From: Lepidodermella squamata
Lineage: Eukaryota > Gastrotricha
Assembly: GCA_047495785.1 (NCBI GenBank)
Contig: JBLDXI010000003.1
Span: 1,116,001 to 1,180,000 of the forward strand
Direction: 5' to 3'
DNA length: 64,000 nucleotides
The notes under the pieces were generated by a model. That model saw only the letters and a list, made by a program, of their open reading frames with translations. It had not been told where the DNA came from and made no database searches. This document shows positions 44,492-56,762 of this stretch, piece by piece (within the stretch, counting starts at the first letter, position 1; every line of letters starts with the position of its first letter). Made by a program: the position numbers and the translations under genes.

Positions 44492-45628
44492 TCAAACTTC
44501 TTTGCAGTCGAAAAATATGAAATCTTGCTTCATGAAAAGCGACAATAAATCGGAAGCATTTGCTCCAAGAGCTTTGACTAGCATGAAAAGACCCATTCCA
44601 CGGAAAAGGGTAGTTGAAATGTAACTAGACTGCTCAATCACCTTACTAGACTCCGAATCAAGCCCTGACAACGCCGGCTCGCCATAAATCATCAACACCT
44701 CAGCCTTGTCTACTAAATCGTTGACTATCGACGCTACCAAAAAATCGAAATACTCCTTTTTCAACGTTGATTTTCGCCCGTTTGAATCTTCGACTAGAAA
44801 CGGGAGTACATTGCGAAGTCGCCAGGTGCTGCCGTAAGACAACGGTCTCTCGAACCAGCGCGGGAAGAACCAATTCAAAACCGCTGAAATCCAGTCTTTC
44901 AGTCGAAATCGCCACGGAACCCCTAGAACAATCATATTTGTCGCTATATCCACAACACAAGCCGATGCCGTGATTCCATCTTTAATCACCGAATAAACTG
45001 TACATCTCACCGGAAAATCCAGAGATGGAAGTAGAAATGATCCGAAAAACTTTTGCCTCACAAAATTTTCCGCTTGATCGGCTTCGATTTTGCGAAAATT
45101 GAAACCGAATTTTTCCGCAATTTGCACATTTTCCAGCACCAAATTTTTAACATGCTTGATATTAACAGCATGGCACCGGGCCGAACTCGCGTGTTTATAG
45201 CCTAATTTGTTCATAAAAAGCCGCTGTGATGGAAAATTGTCGATCGAAGCTGCGCCGTAGCAGAATTCAACTCGCCGTTCTTTTAGTAAAAAATCCTCCA
45301 ATTTTAGCACTAAAATCGTTGCTAAATTCGCTCGTCGAACTGAGGGTAGGACTCGTAGCGTATGAATCAGAGCCACATTGCCATACCTGCCATTGCCTAA
45401 GTGGGCTGTTTTGACGCTACCGGCCACACATGCGACAATTTCGCCGTTTTCACGATTTTCCGCTAACAGTATGGTATTGTCGATGTATTTTTTGAAACGA
45501 GGTGGGTTAGGGGCGAGGCAAAATCGAATACCGGTGCCTTGGACGCACTTCAGTTCTAAACTGGCCATACTCTCCATATCGGCGCTGTTAAAACGCATTG
45601 GGCGAATAGCAAATCGATCATCGCCCAT
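44492..45628 (-). CDS. HLS1-like GNAT acetyltransferase, paralogue 6
   Basis: 378 aa, no intron, ATG at 45628. A near copy of paralogue 5: MGDD start, LELKCVQG, RRANLA at 98-103, DNFPSQRLFMNKLGYKH, PRWFERPLSYGSTW and the same unusual FDCKEV end. Differences cluster around the middle (VVDIATNMIV against VADEGAINMIV, a one-residue deletion). Flanking sequence on the 3' side is also shared with paralogue 5, giving a duplication unit of about 2.1-2.2 kb. Confidence 0.82.
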   Translation of the reverse strand: MGDDRFAIRPMRFNSADMESMASLELKCVQGTGIRFCLAPNPPRFKKYIDNTILLAENRENGEIVACVAGSVKTAHLGNGRYGNVALIHTLRVLPSVRRANLATILVLKLEDFLLKERRVEFCYGAASIDNFPSQRLFMNKLGYKHASSARCHAVNIKHVKNLVLENVQIAEKFGFNFRKIEADQAENFVRQKFFGSFLLPSLDFPVRCTVYSVIKDGITASACVVDIATNMIVLGVPWRFRLKDWISAVLNWFFPRWFERPLSYGSTWRLRNVLPFLVEDSNGRKSTLKKEYFDFLVASIVNDLVDKAEVLMIYGEPALSGLDSESSKVIEQSSYISTTLFRGMGLFMLVKALGANASDLLSLFMKQDFIFFDCKEV

Positions 45629-46034
45629 TTTGAAATATAAAATGCTACCTAAATCTTATATCTGAATAAACAATTCAGTCTCACCAAAATAAAAAAAAAC
45701 AAATTTGCAAAAAAATCAATTCGAGCAAATTTTCTTGCCATCTCAAAATGAAAAATATATATATATAATGGAAAAAATTAGAAAAATTCACTACTAATTT
45801 TTATTTCTTATCGATTAATAGGCTAAAAATATGATTTTAAGAATACATTTCAAAGATATTTCCACCAGATCTGTTTGGGTCCAATCGGCCATCTGAAGAA
45901 TAAACTACTTTTCCAAACAGTTTTTCTAGAAAACAGGAAATTAATTCAACAGTTATGTAAGAAAAATATATTCTCGTATTTTAAATGAGATAGAGTCTCG
46001 TAAAATATTCAAATATTCACAAGTTATTATGATA

Positions 46035-47180
46035 TCAGATTTCCTTCCCGTCCAGAAACCAAAAATGCTGATTTTTAGCAAAATTCTCCATTGCTTCGCG
46101 CTCCTTTTCATCGCTTGACAAGCTTTTCGCCATAACATAAAGCCCAATACCTTGGTACAAAGTCGGCGAAATCGATCGGTCCTGCGGTATCAGATCCGTA
46201 AATTCTTTCCTCAACCCAGTCATAGCTGGGTGAGCGTAAAATAGCAATATTTCAGCTTTTCCATTCAAATCTCTCACGATATTCGCCACCAAGCGTTTAA
46301 ACATCTCTTTCATGATCAATGGATGGCACCATTCCGCGAGAAGTGGAAAAACATTGCGGACTCGAAACGGCTTTTTATAGCATAGCGGCTTCTCGAAAAT
46401 ATCCGGCCAGAAAATGTTTAAAAAATCGAATAATATATTTTTCAGCCAATTCCGCCACGGAACTGCGATAACATTCCAAACAGTCGCCTGATCAGCTACA
46501 ACCGCCGATAATTTCGTGCGACTTCCAGCCACTGCCACGGAATAAACCGTCGACTGAATAGGAAATTCGCGAGATGACAACAAAAATGAACCGGCGAATT
46601 TTTCTTGAATAAAATTTTCCGATTCCGGGTATAGAATTTTTTCACTTTCAAACTCGGAATTCAAAGGGGGGAGCAATTTTGCCATATGGCCGATATTGAC
46701 TGCGGCTAACGGGGCAGTAAACATGTGTTTGTATTTCAGTCGACTTTGAAACGTTTTCTGCGATGGAATGTTTTCGGTTGACGTGCAAGAGTAGCAAAAC
46801 ATCACGCCTTTATCCCGTACAGCATTTTCAAGTTTCTCGACTAAACTCGATCCTAAATTAGCTCGACGGCATCGCGGTAAGACTCGTAGGGTGTTTACAA
46901 ACGCAACTTTGCCATATTCCGCAACTTTCCTGTAATCAGCCGGCGGTTTGATGATAGCCGTTCGAATAACGGCGCATACCGAGCCAACTATAAGCTGTGT
47001 TGCTTTTTCCTCGGCGAGTAAAACCAGGGTGTCGACGTATTTTGTGAATCGAGGCGGGTCGTGGTGGAAGCAAAAGCGAAGACTCACGCCCTGGGCACAT
47101 TCGCGTTCGAGATAGGCCAAAGATTCCAAATCCGCTGAATTCATCCTCAACGGGCGAATTTCGTACAGTTCTTCGGACAT
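46035..47180 (-). CDS. HLS1-like GNAT acetyltransferase, paralogue 7
   Basis: 381 aa, no intron, ATG at 47180. LERECAQG at 25-32. There is an insertion (KPPADYRKVAEYG) before beta4. The loop is RRANLG at 105-110, with Gly instead of Ala at the last position. Then come ENIPSQKTFQSRLKYKH, FLLSSREFPIQSTVYSV, PDIFEKPLCYKKPF and FWFLDGKEI. About half as similar to its neighbours as paralogues 5 and 6 are to each other. Confidence 0.8.
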   Translation of the reverse strand: MSEELYEIRPLRMNSADLESLAYLERECAQGVSLRFCFHHDPPRFTKYVDTLVLLAEEKATQLIVGSVCAVIRTAIIKPPADYRKVAEYGKVAFVNTLRVLPRCRRANLGSSLVEKLENAVRDKGVMFCYSCTSTENIPSQKTFQSRLKYKHMFTAPLAAVNIGHMAKLLPPLNSEFESEKILYPESENFIQEKFAGSFLLSSREFPIQSTVYSVAVAGSRTKLSAVVADQATVWNVIAVPWRNWLKNILFDFLNIFWPDIFEKPLCYKKPFRVRNVFPLLAEWCHPLIMKEMFKRLVANIVRDLNGKAEILLFYAHPAMTGLRKEFTDLIPQDRSISPTLYQGIGLYVMAKSLSSDEKEREAMENFAKNQHFWFLDGKEI

Positions 47181-47626
47181 TTTTTACCGAAAGAATTGAG
47201 TAAAAATGCTATTATCGGGATGAAAAAAAAATTAGGCTCAATTATTTTTGTTGAATTGATTATGAAGGGATAAATTATATCAACGCCACATAGAATTTCA
47301 CATGACGCCTAATTTTCGAGCCATTTTTTCGCCAATAGTAGCAAGAAAAAATGAAATTGCAAGCTGCTAAATATAATTAAATTCGAATAATTTTATATAA
47401 ATTTAATAAACATTTTAATTTCGAATTTTTTCGAATTTTTTATTAATTTCAAAGCAAATAATTATTTCAAATATCCCTGAATGAAACAATTTTCATCGTA
47501 GATTTTGGATGAAAATTTCAATTTTTGCTGGTTAAAATTCAAAATTTCATGCTCAAATTTCATGCTCAAAAATGGCTCAAAAATTGCTTTAAAATAGGCT
47601 ATTCAATCACTCTCCGTGGTAATGCA

Positions 47627-48757
47627 TCACAGTTCTTTGCCATCGATGAACCAAAACTTCTGACTAGCAACAAATCGCTCCATCTCATCGGCTTCAGCTC
47701 GGCTTTCCTTCAAGCTTTTGTACATCATAAACAGGCCAATCGTTCGAAACAGCGTCGGAGAAATGAACTTCGACCGGCTTAAAATTTCGCCAACTTCAGG
47801 ACCGAAGCCTGATATCATCTGATGGGTGTACACCATCAACACATCAGCCTTTCCATCCAAATCGCGGCTAATCAAAGCTAGAACCGCTTCGAAATAGTCC
47901 AAGGCTTGTTTTGGGTCCAAATTTTCTGCCAAAAACGGCATGACAATTCGCATTTTAAACGGTTTGTTGTAAGAAATTGGTCGCTCGAAAAATTTCGGGA
48001 AAAACCAATTTAACACCGAAAATAACCATCCCTTCACGCGTAATTTCCATGGAACAGCTAAAACAGTCCAAGTAGTCGGGACATTAGCAACTACGGCACT
48101 TAACCGAGCGCCATTTTTCGCAACCCGAAAAATCGTGGAATTCACCGGAAAATCTTGGGTTGGAAATGAAAATCGATCGCTCCAATTTTGGATCAGAAAT
48201 TTTTCCGATTCAGGATATTCGATTTTCGCAACTTGAAATCCGATGCTGTCGGGATTCGGCGAAATTCTAGCGATATGGCCGATATTTATCCCATTACACT
48301 GCGCCGTAAAAGAGTGTTTAAAATTCAATTTTTCGATAAATAATCTCTGCGAAGGGACATTATCCGACGACGCGGCTGCGTACAGAAAAGTCACGCCATT
48401 TTTACGCAGCTCAATTTCCAAATTTTGCAGCAATTTGAATGATAAATTCGCGCGGCGATGTTGCGGCAAAATGCGAACCGTATGAATTAAGGCGACTTTT
48501 TCGAAGCGCTGGTCCGATTTGCTGTTGAATAGCGCGTATTTCATGCTGCCGCAGACTACGCCAACCATCTGGCGAGTTTCGACCTCTTCGGCGACCAGGG
48601 CTACGGTGTCGTAGTATTTTTCATAGCGAGGCGGGTGACTAGGGTAGGCGAATTTGAGGCCGGTTCCTTGTACACAGTCGCGTTCTAACCGGCCCAGGGA
48701 TTCTAGATCGAAAGCATTTTTGAGGAAAGGCCGGATGCGATATGCAGATTTTTCCAT
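47627..48757 (-). CDS. HLS1-like GNAT acetyltransferase, paralogue 8
   Basis: 376 aa, no intron, ATG at 48757. LERDCVQG at 24-31, loop RRANLS at 101-106, DNVPSQRLFIEKLNFKH, SFPTQDFPVNSTIF, PKFFERPISYNKPF and FWFIDGKEL. It groups with paralogues 9 and 10 by sequence (YRIRPF start, FEKVALIHTVR.LPQHRRANL). The spacer upstream (48758-51166) contains a diverged duplicate of the spacer between 9 and 10. Confidence 0.8.
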   Translation of the reverse strand: MEKSAYRIRPFLKNAFDLESLGRLERDCVQGTGLKFAYPSHPPRYEKYYDTVALVAEEVETRQMVGVVCGSMKYALFNSKSDQRFEKVALIHTVRILPQHRRANLSFKLLQNLEIELRKNGVTFLYAAASSDNVPSQRLFIEKLNFKHSFTAQCNGINIGHIARISPNPDSIGFQVAKIEYPESEKFLIQNWSDRFSFPTQDFPVNSTIFRVAKNGARLSAVVANVPTTWTVLAVPWKLRVKGWLFSVLNWFFPKFFERPISYNKPFKMRIVMPFLAENLDPKQALDYFEAVLALISRDLDGKADVLMVYTHQMISGFGPEVGEILSRSKFISPTLFRTIGLFMMYKSLKESRAEADEMERFVASQKFWFIDGKEL

Positions 48758-51166
48758 TTATTTCGATACAAATAAAATAAGATAAAATATCTAAAAAATA
48801 AACTAATTATTAGATCGATGAAAATGCTCCCTGAACATCAGACACTGAACGGGCAGAAAATCGACATCTTTTTCTGGTAGCGTCGGTCGGTTTCTACGGC
48901 AAACGACTGGGCTACAAAGTTTCAGTCGAGGCGGCGAGAATCATTTTCGCCTGAACGGTCTGCTGATCGGTCGCCTTTTCCTGCCGCGGCGATAAACGGC
49001 TGATCACATCTACATTTAATCTACTTCACGCCTACATCGATCCTAATTTTTACGTTGGCTATTATAAGATTCTAACGGCCCCACCCATCTAAGACTAAGA
49101 GTTCAAGTTCAGACACGGCCTTTGTCCTAGGCGACCTAAACGCTTGCCTTGGTTCTCCAGTCGGAAAGGTGAAAGACACGAGAACTTGGCCAATGCGATG
49201 TTGGAATGGAAGTTTCTGATTGGTATTATCATCTGGCGCGAGATCTTGAATGCGACGAATGAAACCAGCAAGTGTTTTCAGAAAGGAAATGATTCTAGAC
49301 CCTGTTAGCACGGACGAAGTGAGACTGTTTAGTTATTTTACAACTATAAAGAAATGCGTTACTTAACTTGAAAAGATAGAGTATTATGAAATTACTCATT
49401 TATTAATGACTAATTTTTGATCCTTTTTTCCTCTATATTTTTTAAATCATCTGACTCTCGATTTGGTCGCCGATAACCATCAATTAATCGAATCAATCAA
49501 TCAATCAATCAAATCAGAACCCTAAAGCCAACTCGCAAACTGGGAGAGTATTTCTTTCCGCTTAGATCTCCCTGCCAGGTGCCGTTTCGTAACTGATCTC
49601 CGGCATCGCGGCTTTAGGCTGCTGTTGCAGTCCAAAGCGGAGGTTCGAAGAGGATCATATTATATCTAAATCCATAGCCGAGCTATTTAAATAAATGAAC
49701 AATCGGTTCAACTCGCGTGCCGCCCATAAAATCGAATAAAGGGACATTTTCCGATAATTCGAAAAAAGCGGAAATATTGAATAACACGTTTTCTCTATCA
49801 TACAACTCTAAACCGTATATTTCAGAACAGCAACTTTCTAAAATTAATGACTGTCTTCAATTTGGCGCTAATATAGCCAACAGTGCGCTCCCGTTTAACG
49901 AGTCACAAATTCTACCTGCTGCACATTTTTATTCATGAATATCAGGGACGCCGAAGTACCTGGTAGGTTAGTTAGCATTTTCTATCGATCGATAAAAACT
50001 CGGTGAATTGGCAAGTCGACTGACTGATTTTACGTTTTTCGCAACGTTTTTTTCGTTTTTTTTTCGTTTTTTTTTGTGTCTCATGGATGACATTTCGATT
50101 CTCCTCTCTGCTCAATGTTTGGGGTGAGATTAAGACGGCAACCCGGGTCATAACAAATTATCAGAACAAAGATGGAGTCAGTCTAGCTGCTTTTTCGAAG
50201 CAAAGAAGAGCTTCAAAGGAGTGCGCATACATTTCTGGTTCACGACAACACTACACGGCTAATCTTCTGATGAAATTAGGCCAATTTTCTGCTTCTACCT
50301 TCGCCCACTATCTCTCAAATGCGCGACTGTTACCCACTGATGAGAAAACAGCCGATTTTCTTTAGTAAAATTGAGGAAAAATCAAGTCTCACTGATTCAT
50401 TTCGAGCAAGATGTCATCCAACTGGTTGTGGTTGCGCCGGAAAGTAGCACAACTATCTGATTAACCCTTTCCATTGTAAGAGTTAGCAAACCGCATGCTC
50501 ATCAGATAGTTGAGAAGTAATACTTATTAAAAACCTATATAGAGTAGAAAACAATTGACAACTTGTTTCAGCCAAGTAAATCATCAAAATGTTGTTAACC
50601 GACCAGCGAGAAATATAGCTATTTCTACCGGTTAAAACGGAATACATGTTAAAAGGGAATGAGGAATGCTCAATTTCAAGCTCATTTTTTACATTCAATT
50701 GAAGGCGAAACGTCCAAAATGCAAATTTGCACGGATGCTGCTAAGCAATCATGCGTGAAGAGGTTCTATTAACTGCGAGCAACTACATGGCTTTCACTTT
50801 TCGCGGTGAAATATCGCAAAAAATGGAATATGTTATGGTTTTCTTATAGAAATATTGAGCCCTCAATTACACTAGCAGGCAGTGCCCATCAAGATGCTTT
50901 AATTTACTAGTTAACAACGGACCTTTTGAATGGCCTTTTGATGAGCCAGGATTTTCGTAACAATTGTTAACGATTTCCTTATCTTTAACCCTTATCTCAT
51001 TCATTCATTTCGGCGAGATTTATTTCGAAACCCGTGGTCAACGAGTCACCGGTATGACACAAAAAATTAGCATTGCAAGCTCAAAAAAATCAAAATCCAG
51101 CTGAATAGAATTAAAAATTCTCAGCTGAAAAAATCACAACTTAAATTAAATGAGTTTGTAAGGTGC
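48758..51166. repeat. Spacer, partly duplicated at 52877-54535
   Basis: Segments near 49077-49300 (ATCTAAGACTAAGAGTT, ACGGCCTTTG.CCTAGGCGA, GCGAGATCTTGAATG), 50450-50560 (GCAAACCGCATGCTCATCAG) and 50725-51000 (AAATTTGCACGGATGCTG) recur in the same order at 52880-53170, 53730-53810 and 54060-54360. This is the flank of the duplication that produced paralogues 9 and 10. It also has an (AATC)n run near 49489-49512. No intact gene; the frame 50087-50365 has no recognisable domain. Confidence 0.7.
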
Positions 51167-52273
51167 TCAAATTTCTTTCCCATCCATAAACCAAAACTTC
51201 TGGCTGGCAACAAATTTATCCATCTCATCATTCTCGTCGCGGCTTGCCCTCATGTTCTTAAACATCATGAAAACATCGTAACTGCCAGCCAAAGACGGCG
51301 AAATGAACCGTGATTTTCGTAAAATTCGGCAAAATTCCTCGTTCAGACCAGAAATTTCAGGATCAAAATAACCAATTAGCACATCAGCCTGCTGATCCAA
51401 ATCGTGGCTCATGAAAGCCAACAGAGCGTGAAAATACTCCAGAATTCGACCGGAATCGACATTTCCACCCAAAAATGGCAGCACCAGATGCGTTTTCATA
51501 CGTTTCCCATACGAAATCGGACGCTCGAAATAGCGAGGTAGAAACCAGTTCAAAATTGAATGAATAAAAACTTTCAAATGCACCAACCACGGAACTTTCG
51601 AAACTGTCCAAACCGTCGGGACATTCGCTACTACAGCGCTTAATTTAGCCTCTTTATCTGACACTGAATAAATCGTACAATTAACAGGAAACTTTTCAGC
51701 TGGAATCAAAAATTTATCGCCAAAATGTTTTCGCAAGAAAATTTCCGACTGTGGCGAATCAATTTTTGAAACGCAAATTTTTCCATTATTTTTAGGCAAA
51801 ATTTGGTTTAAATGGCCAACATTAAACGCGACGCAATTAGTCGTGAAAGCGTGTTTAAAATTCTGTCTATTTATAAATAATCGCTGCGATGGAAAATTAT
51901 CTGGGGCAGTCGCCGCGTATAAAAATTGGACTCCATTTTGCCGCAATTCAATCTCCAATTTTTCTAACAATTTCGATGCTAAATTAGCGCGGCGATGTTG
52001 CGGCAAAACTCGGACCGTATGGATGAGGGCGACTTTTTCGAAGGTTTTTACCAACGCGTATTTCATACTGCCGCAAACAGCGCCGACAACGTGGCCAGTT
52101 TCGACCTCTTCAGCTAGTATTATGATGGTTTCGGAGTATTTTTCGAATCGCGGTGGGTGGCTAGGGTAGCTGAATTGCAGGCCTGTTCCTTGGGCGCAAT
52201 CGCGTTCCAAACGGCCTAGGGCTTCTAGATCTGCCGCATTTTTGCGGAATGGCCGAATTCGATGGGCGTCCAT
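51167..52273 (-). CDS. HLS1-like GNAT acetyltransferase, paralogue 9
   Basis: 368 aa from the ATG at 52273 (MDAHRIRPFRK). LERDCAQG at 22-29, loop RRANLA at 94-99 in HTVRVLPQHRRANLA, DNFPSQRLFINRQNFKH, FLIPAEKFPVNCTIYSV, PRYFERPISYGKRM and FWFMDGKEI. A tandem duplicate of paralogue 10, offset by about 3.37 kb. It is the shortest type in the array, through a shorter loop before beta4. Confidence 0.82.
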   Translation of the reverse strand: MDAHRIRPFRKNAADLEALGRLERDCAQGTGLQFSYPSHPPRFEKYSETIIILAEEVETGHVVGAVCGSMKYALVKTFEKVALIHTVRVLPQHRRANLASKLLEKLEIELRQNGVQFLYAATAPDNFPSQRLFINRQNFKHAFTTNCVAFNVGHLNQILPKNNGKICVSKIDSPQSEIFLRKHFGDKFLIPAEKFPVNCTIYSVSDKEAKLSAVVANVPTVWTVSKVPWLVHLKVFIHSILNWFLPRYFERPISYGKRMKTHLVLPFLGGNVDSGRILEYFHALLAFMSHDLDQQADVLIGYFDPEISGLNEEFCRILRKSRFISPSLAGSYDVFMMFKNMRASRDENDEMDKFVASQKFWFMDGKEI

Positions 52274-54535
52274 CAATAAAAATCTGAAAACTGTTCTACG
52301 CTTTTAAAAGTGAAACAGAATTACTCAAAATCGGGTGAATCGAGGTGAAAATTGACCCTTTAAGATTCAAGCTGTATCAAAAATTGAGGACTACTAAACT
52401 TGATGAAAGACCTCAAATCGTGAGAACGCTTGCATTTTCATAAGAAAATTCAATTTTAAAGATGAAATTCCGATTTTTTGACGAATGAAAACCTATAAAA
52501 ATTTAGAAAGTGTCTTGGGAATGATTGTTGAGCTCACTTGAAAAATGAATGTACCAGCATACCCTATTGTGTGAAGCAGTTGAAAATTCAAAGAATCTTA
52601 TGAATTAAACGGCTTTTCGAAGGTTTTTTTTATCGAATTATGAATGATGAAAAGGAGGCCAAGAAAGCTTCACAGACAAACATAAAATCATCTTTAAAAC
52701 TGAATTTTCTGCGAACAAAATACAAGACGTTATTACGCTTTGAGGCCACTCATTCCGTAGTGGTCCCAAAAATTGGGAAAAGTGTTGATGAATTTGTGGC
52801 GAACAAGACCATTACTATTTTGTTGCGATTATTACATTTATCAGGTTTACACAAATTTTTACACATAGATAAGAAAACTACGGCCTTACCAATCTAAGAC
52901 TAAGAGTTGAAGTTGAGCAGTTGTTGCAACACCTGCTATCGTATCATGTTGCCGCCCTGCTTGTTTAGCGCCATTTCAAAAGAAAAGGAGTTTCGGACGG
53001 CTGGATATCGACTGACACGGCCTTTGACCTAGGCGATAGGTTCTCCAATCGGGAGTTGAAAAATTATTAAACTTGAAGGCACGAGAAATTGACCAATAAG
53101 AAGGTGGAATGGAATTTTCTAATTAGTATTATCATGTGGTACGAGATCTTGAATGAAACCAGCGAGTATTTGCAGAACACCAAAGCCAACTTGCAAACTG
53201 GAGGATGAAAATGCAGCAAAACTGACGAAACTTTCATGGCTTGTTGAAAATGACTTGTTTATGCTGATGTTCTCGTTAAAGAAAAGCTCTTTTCAGTAGA
53301 CCGGGTCATTCTGAACCCGTGCAATTTCGCATTCGCAAAAGACCACGCCGCCTAATCGAAGAAGATGGTTTCTTGACAGCCGAACCGACTCAATAACAAC
53401 TCTGGACCCTTTGAAACTATTCAAAGCGAACTTTTCGAAGCGGTGCTTGACATGGCTGTTTCTTGCAAGCCAGGGACTACCCCTCACTCTGGGGCTTCTT
53501 ATTCCACATCCATCAGTCGACGAAAAGAAGTGAGTCTCTTCAAGCTGGTTGTTTGGCTCTTGATAGCGCGTTGAGAAATGGTGATGACGAAGACATCAAT
53601 GGTGCTCTTTTGGTTCAAGAGATCAAAACGATTTTAGCCTTTTTCGAAACCGCGAACGAAACTGTGGATCCGATTGATGTACAGAAGGGAAGCAGCACAA
53701 CAATCTGACTAACCTTCTCCATCGTAAAAGATAGCAAACCGCATGCTCATCAGGTAGTTGAGACGTAATACGTAATAAAAATCTATATTAAGTAGAAGAC
53801 CATTGAAACATTAATAGATCGGCGGTAATGTAAGCTTCTGCCGGTTAAAATGGGATTTTGAGAAATTAAGTATTGATAGGAAGTCGACGTTTCTACATGA
53901 GGATCCATTCCTTAAATTAGATCGAATAGTTGAATTTGATTGAAATGTTGACACTTGTCAATGAAAATAATGCGGAATGTAGAATGGATCGATTTACAGC
54001 TGAATTACAACTTTATTGAAGGTGTAATGAAAATCGACGGAATATACTTTAGTCCAACATGTAAATTTGCACGGATGCTGTTAAGCAATCATGCGTGAAA
54101 AGGTTCATCAACTACGAGCAACTACTATTATTTCCCGTTTTATCGTAATTTTCTATTTTTGACTTAATAAAAAAAAATATATCGAAAAAATGGGACATGT
54201 TAGGTTTTCTTTAGAAATTGAGCCCTCGATTACACGAGCAGGTAGCGCTCGTCATTTTCAAAGCAACGAGTAAAAGGCTTCCAATTAATACTTAGCAACG
54301 GACATTTTTTAATGAATTCATTGATGAGCCGGGATTGTCGTAAGAATTTCCTTATCTTTCACCCTTATCTCATTCATTCATTTCGGCGAGATTTTCGAAG
54401 CCCGTGTTCAACGAGTCACTGGCATGACACTAAAGTTAGCAGTGCAAGCTCAAAAACATCAAGATCCAGCTGAATAAAATTAAGAATTCCAATTTGAAAA
54501 AATCACAATTTAAATTAAATGAGTTTGGAAGGTGT
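52274..54535. repeat. Spacer with second copy of the duplicated flank
   Basis: About 52741-52876 (GAGGCCACTCATTCCGTAGT ... CACATAGATAAGAAAA) is repeated at 56179-56322, and 52877-54535 repeats parts of 48758-51166. A frame at 53463-53708 (QSTKRSESLQAGCLALDSAL) has protein-like composition but no known family. No intact gene is called. Confidence 0.65.
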
Positions 54536-55642
54536 TCAAATTTCTTTCCCATCCATGAACCAAAAAGTCTGGCTGGCGACAAATTTATCCATTTCATCGT
54601 TCTCGACCCGGCTCTCCCTCAGGTTCTTAAACATCATGTAAACATCGTAGCTCCCAGCCAAGGACGGCGAAATGAAACGTGACTGTCGCAAAATCCGGCA
54701 ACATTCCTCGTTTAGACCAGAAATTTCAGGATCAAAATAACTAATTAGCACATCAGCCTGTTGATCCAAATCGTGGCTCATGAAGGCCAACAGCGCGTGA
54801 AAATACTCAAGAATTCGACCGGAATCAACATTTTCAGCCAAAAATGGTGTAACCAGACGCGCTTCCATTGGTTTGCCATACGAAATCGGACGCTCGAAAT
54901 AGCGAGGTAGAAACCAGTTCAAAATTGAATGAATAATAGCTTTCAAATGAACCCACCACGGAACTTTCAGAACGGTCCAAACTGTCGGGACATTCGCTAC
55001 CACAGCGCTTAATTTAGCTTCTTTACCAGACACCGAGTAAATCGTACAATTAACTGGATAATTTTCAGCTGGAATCAAAAATTTATCGCCAACATTTTGT
55101 CTCAGGAAAATTTCTGACTCTGGTGATTCAATTTTCGAAACGCGAATTTTCGCATCAATCTTCGGTAAAATTTGGTTCAAATGGCCAATATTAAACGCGA
55201 CGCAATAAGTCGTGAAAACGTGTTTGAAATTCTGTCTATTGATGAATAATCGTTGCGATGGAAAATTATCTGGGCCAGTGTTTGCGTATAAGAAGGCGAC
55301 TCCATTTTGCCGCAGTTCGATCTCCAATTTTTCCATCAATTTCGACGCTAAATTAGCGCGGCGATGTTGCGGCAAAACTCGGACGGTGTGGATGAGGGCA
55401 ATTTTTTCGAAGGTTTTCACCAACGCGTATTTCATACTGCCGCAAACAGCGCCAACAACGTGACCAGTTTCGACCTCTTCGGCTAGTATAATGATGGTTT
55501 CGAAGTACTTTTCGAATCGCGGTGGGTGGCTAGGGTAGCTGAATTGCAGGCCGATTCCTTGGGCGCAATCGCGTTCCAAACGGCCTAGGGCTTCTAGATC
55601 TGCCGCATTTTTGCGGAATGGCCGAATTCGATAAGCCTCCAT
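54536..55642 (-). CDS. HLS1-like GNAT acetyltransferase, paralogue 10
   Basis: 368 aa, ATG at 55642 (MEAYRIRPFRK). Same features and loop (RRANLA, 94-99) as paralogue 9; differences are scattered (for example GPDNFPSQRLF against APDNFPSQRLF, and NVGDKFLIPAENYPVNCTIY). Both copies keep an intact frame and all shared motifs, so both are likely functional. Confidence 0.82.
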   Translation of the reverse strand: MEAYRIRPFRKNAADLEALGRLERDCAQGIGLQFSYPSHPPRFEKYFETIIILAEEVETGHVVGAVCGSMKYALVKTFEKIALIHTVRVLPQHRRANLASKLMEKLEIELRQNGVAFLYANTGPDNFPSQRLFINRQNFKHVFTTYCVAFNIGHLNQILPKIDAKIRVSKIESPESEIFLRQNVGDKFLIPAENYPVNCTIYSVSGKEAKLSAVVANVPTVWTVLKVPWWVHLKAIIHSILNWFLPRYFERPISYGKPMEARLVTPFLAENVDSGRILEYFHALLAFMSHDLDQQADVLISYFDPEISGLNEECCRILRQSRFISPSLAGSYDVYMMFKNLRESRVENDEMDKFVASQTFWFMDGKEI

Positions 55643-56762
55643 GAATAAAACTCTGAAAACTTATCATAAAATGAAACAAAACTACCCTAAATCGGTGAAA
55701 ATTTGAACCTTGAATATTCAAGTAGGAAAAATTGGGAATTGGGAAAGTCGAAATGTGAGAACGCATTTATACTCACAAAAAATTCAATTTAAAAGACAAT
55801 ACTTATTCAGAATTTCTAAGACGATTGCTGGGCGTCTCAAGTATCCTAGAAAAATTGAGGAAGAGAATGATGTTTGGCTCTCTTGAAAAATGAATGTCCC
55901 AACAAAGTAAAAAATCAGAGGCCCTTATAAATTGTGGCTTTTATCAAATTTTGAACAAGAAGAAGGCCAAGAAAGCTTCACTGAAAACACAATGAACAAC
56001 TACATTTACAACAGATGATTAAATAATTTTTTGTGTAAAATCTCATAAATTCAACTACTGTACTCAGTGTCTTAGGGCAACTGAATACGGTGGTGATTAT
56101 TTGAACTTTGAACATTGAATTTTTCAATAAACTACTCTTTTTTCATCAATTTTCTGCGATAAAAATGACAGCGTTATTGAGGCCACTCATTCCGTAGTGG
56201 TCCCAAAAATTGGGAAAAGTGTTGATGAATTTGTGGCGAACAAGACCAATTACTTTTGTGTTGCGATTACTATGGCGCTACCTTTATCAGGTTTACACAA
56301 CTTTCTTACACATAGATAAGAAAAATCATTAGAAGCTCTTGCGAATAGTTTATATACCGGAAAAAGTTGCCGGCAATTTTTATAATATTCAAAATCAAGC
56401 GATGCGAGATTTCAGATATCAGATTTCGATGTCAGATTTACATTACGTGAATTGTTCTAAATTTTCTCATTTTTATCAAGATTCGAAATAAATGACAAAG
56501 AATTCAAGAGTAAGGTCTGAAAGTTCCTAATACAGCCGCAAGCCGGAAGTATTTGGATCCGCTGTTTAATACAACACTTCTCTTCAACTGAATTAATAAA
56601 TCATTCTGGGAGATAAGGAAATTTTGGATCTGAGCAATTCGTGAGAAAATCAGAAAAAGCTAATCTCAAAATCAGATTTTATTCGATTTGGCGATGTTAA
56701 ACTAATAGTGATTAAAATCAATTAAAATGTTCATCAGGCACAAACAAATAAATAAAAAGTAT
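55643..56762. other. Spacer with duplicated segment 56179-56322
   Basis: Apart from the repeated GAGGCCACTCATTCCG block (partner at 52741) nothing is recognised. AATAAA on the minus strand near 56673 could end the transcript of paralogue 11. Confidence 0.45.
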
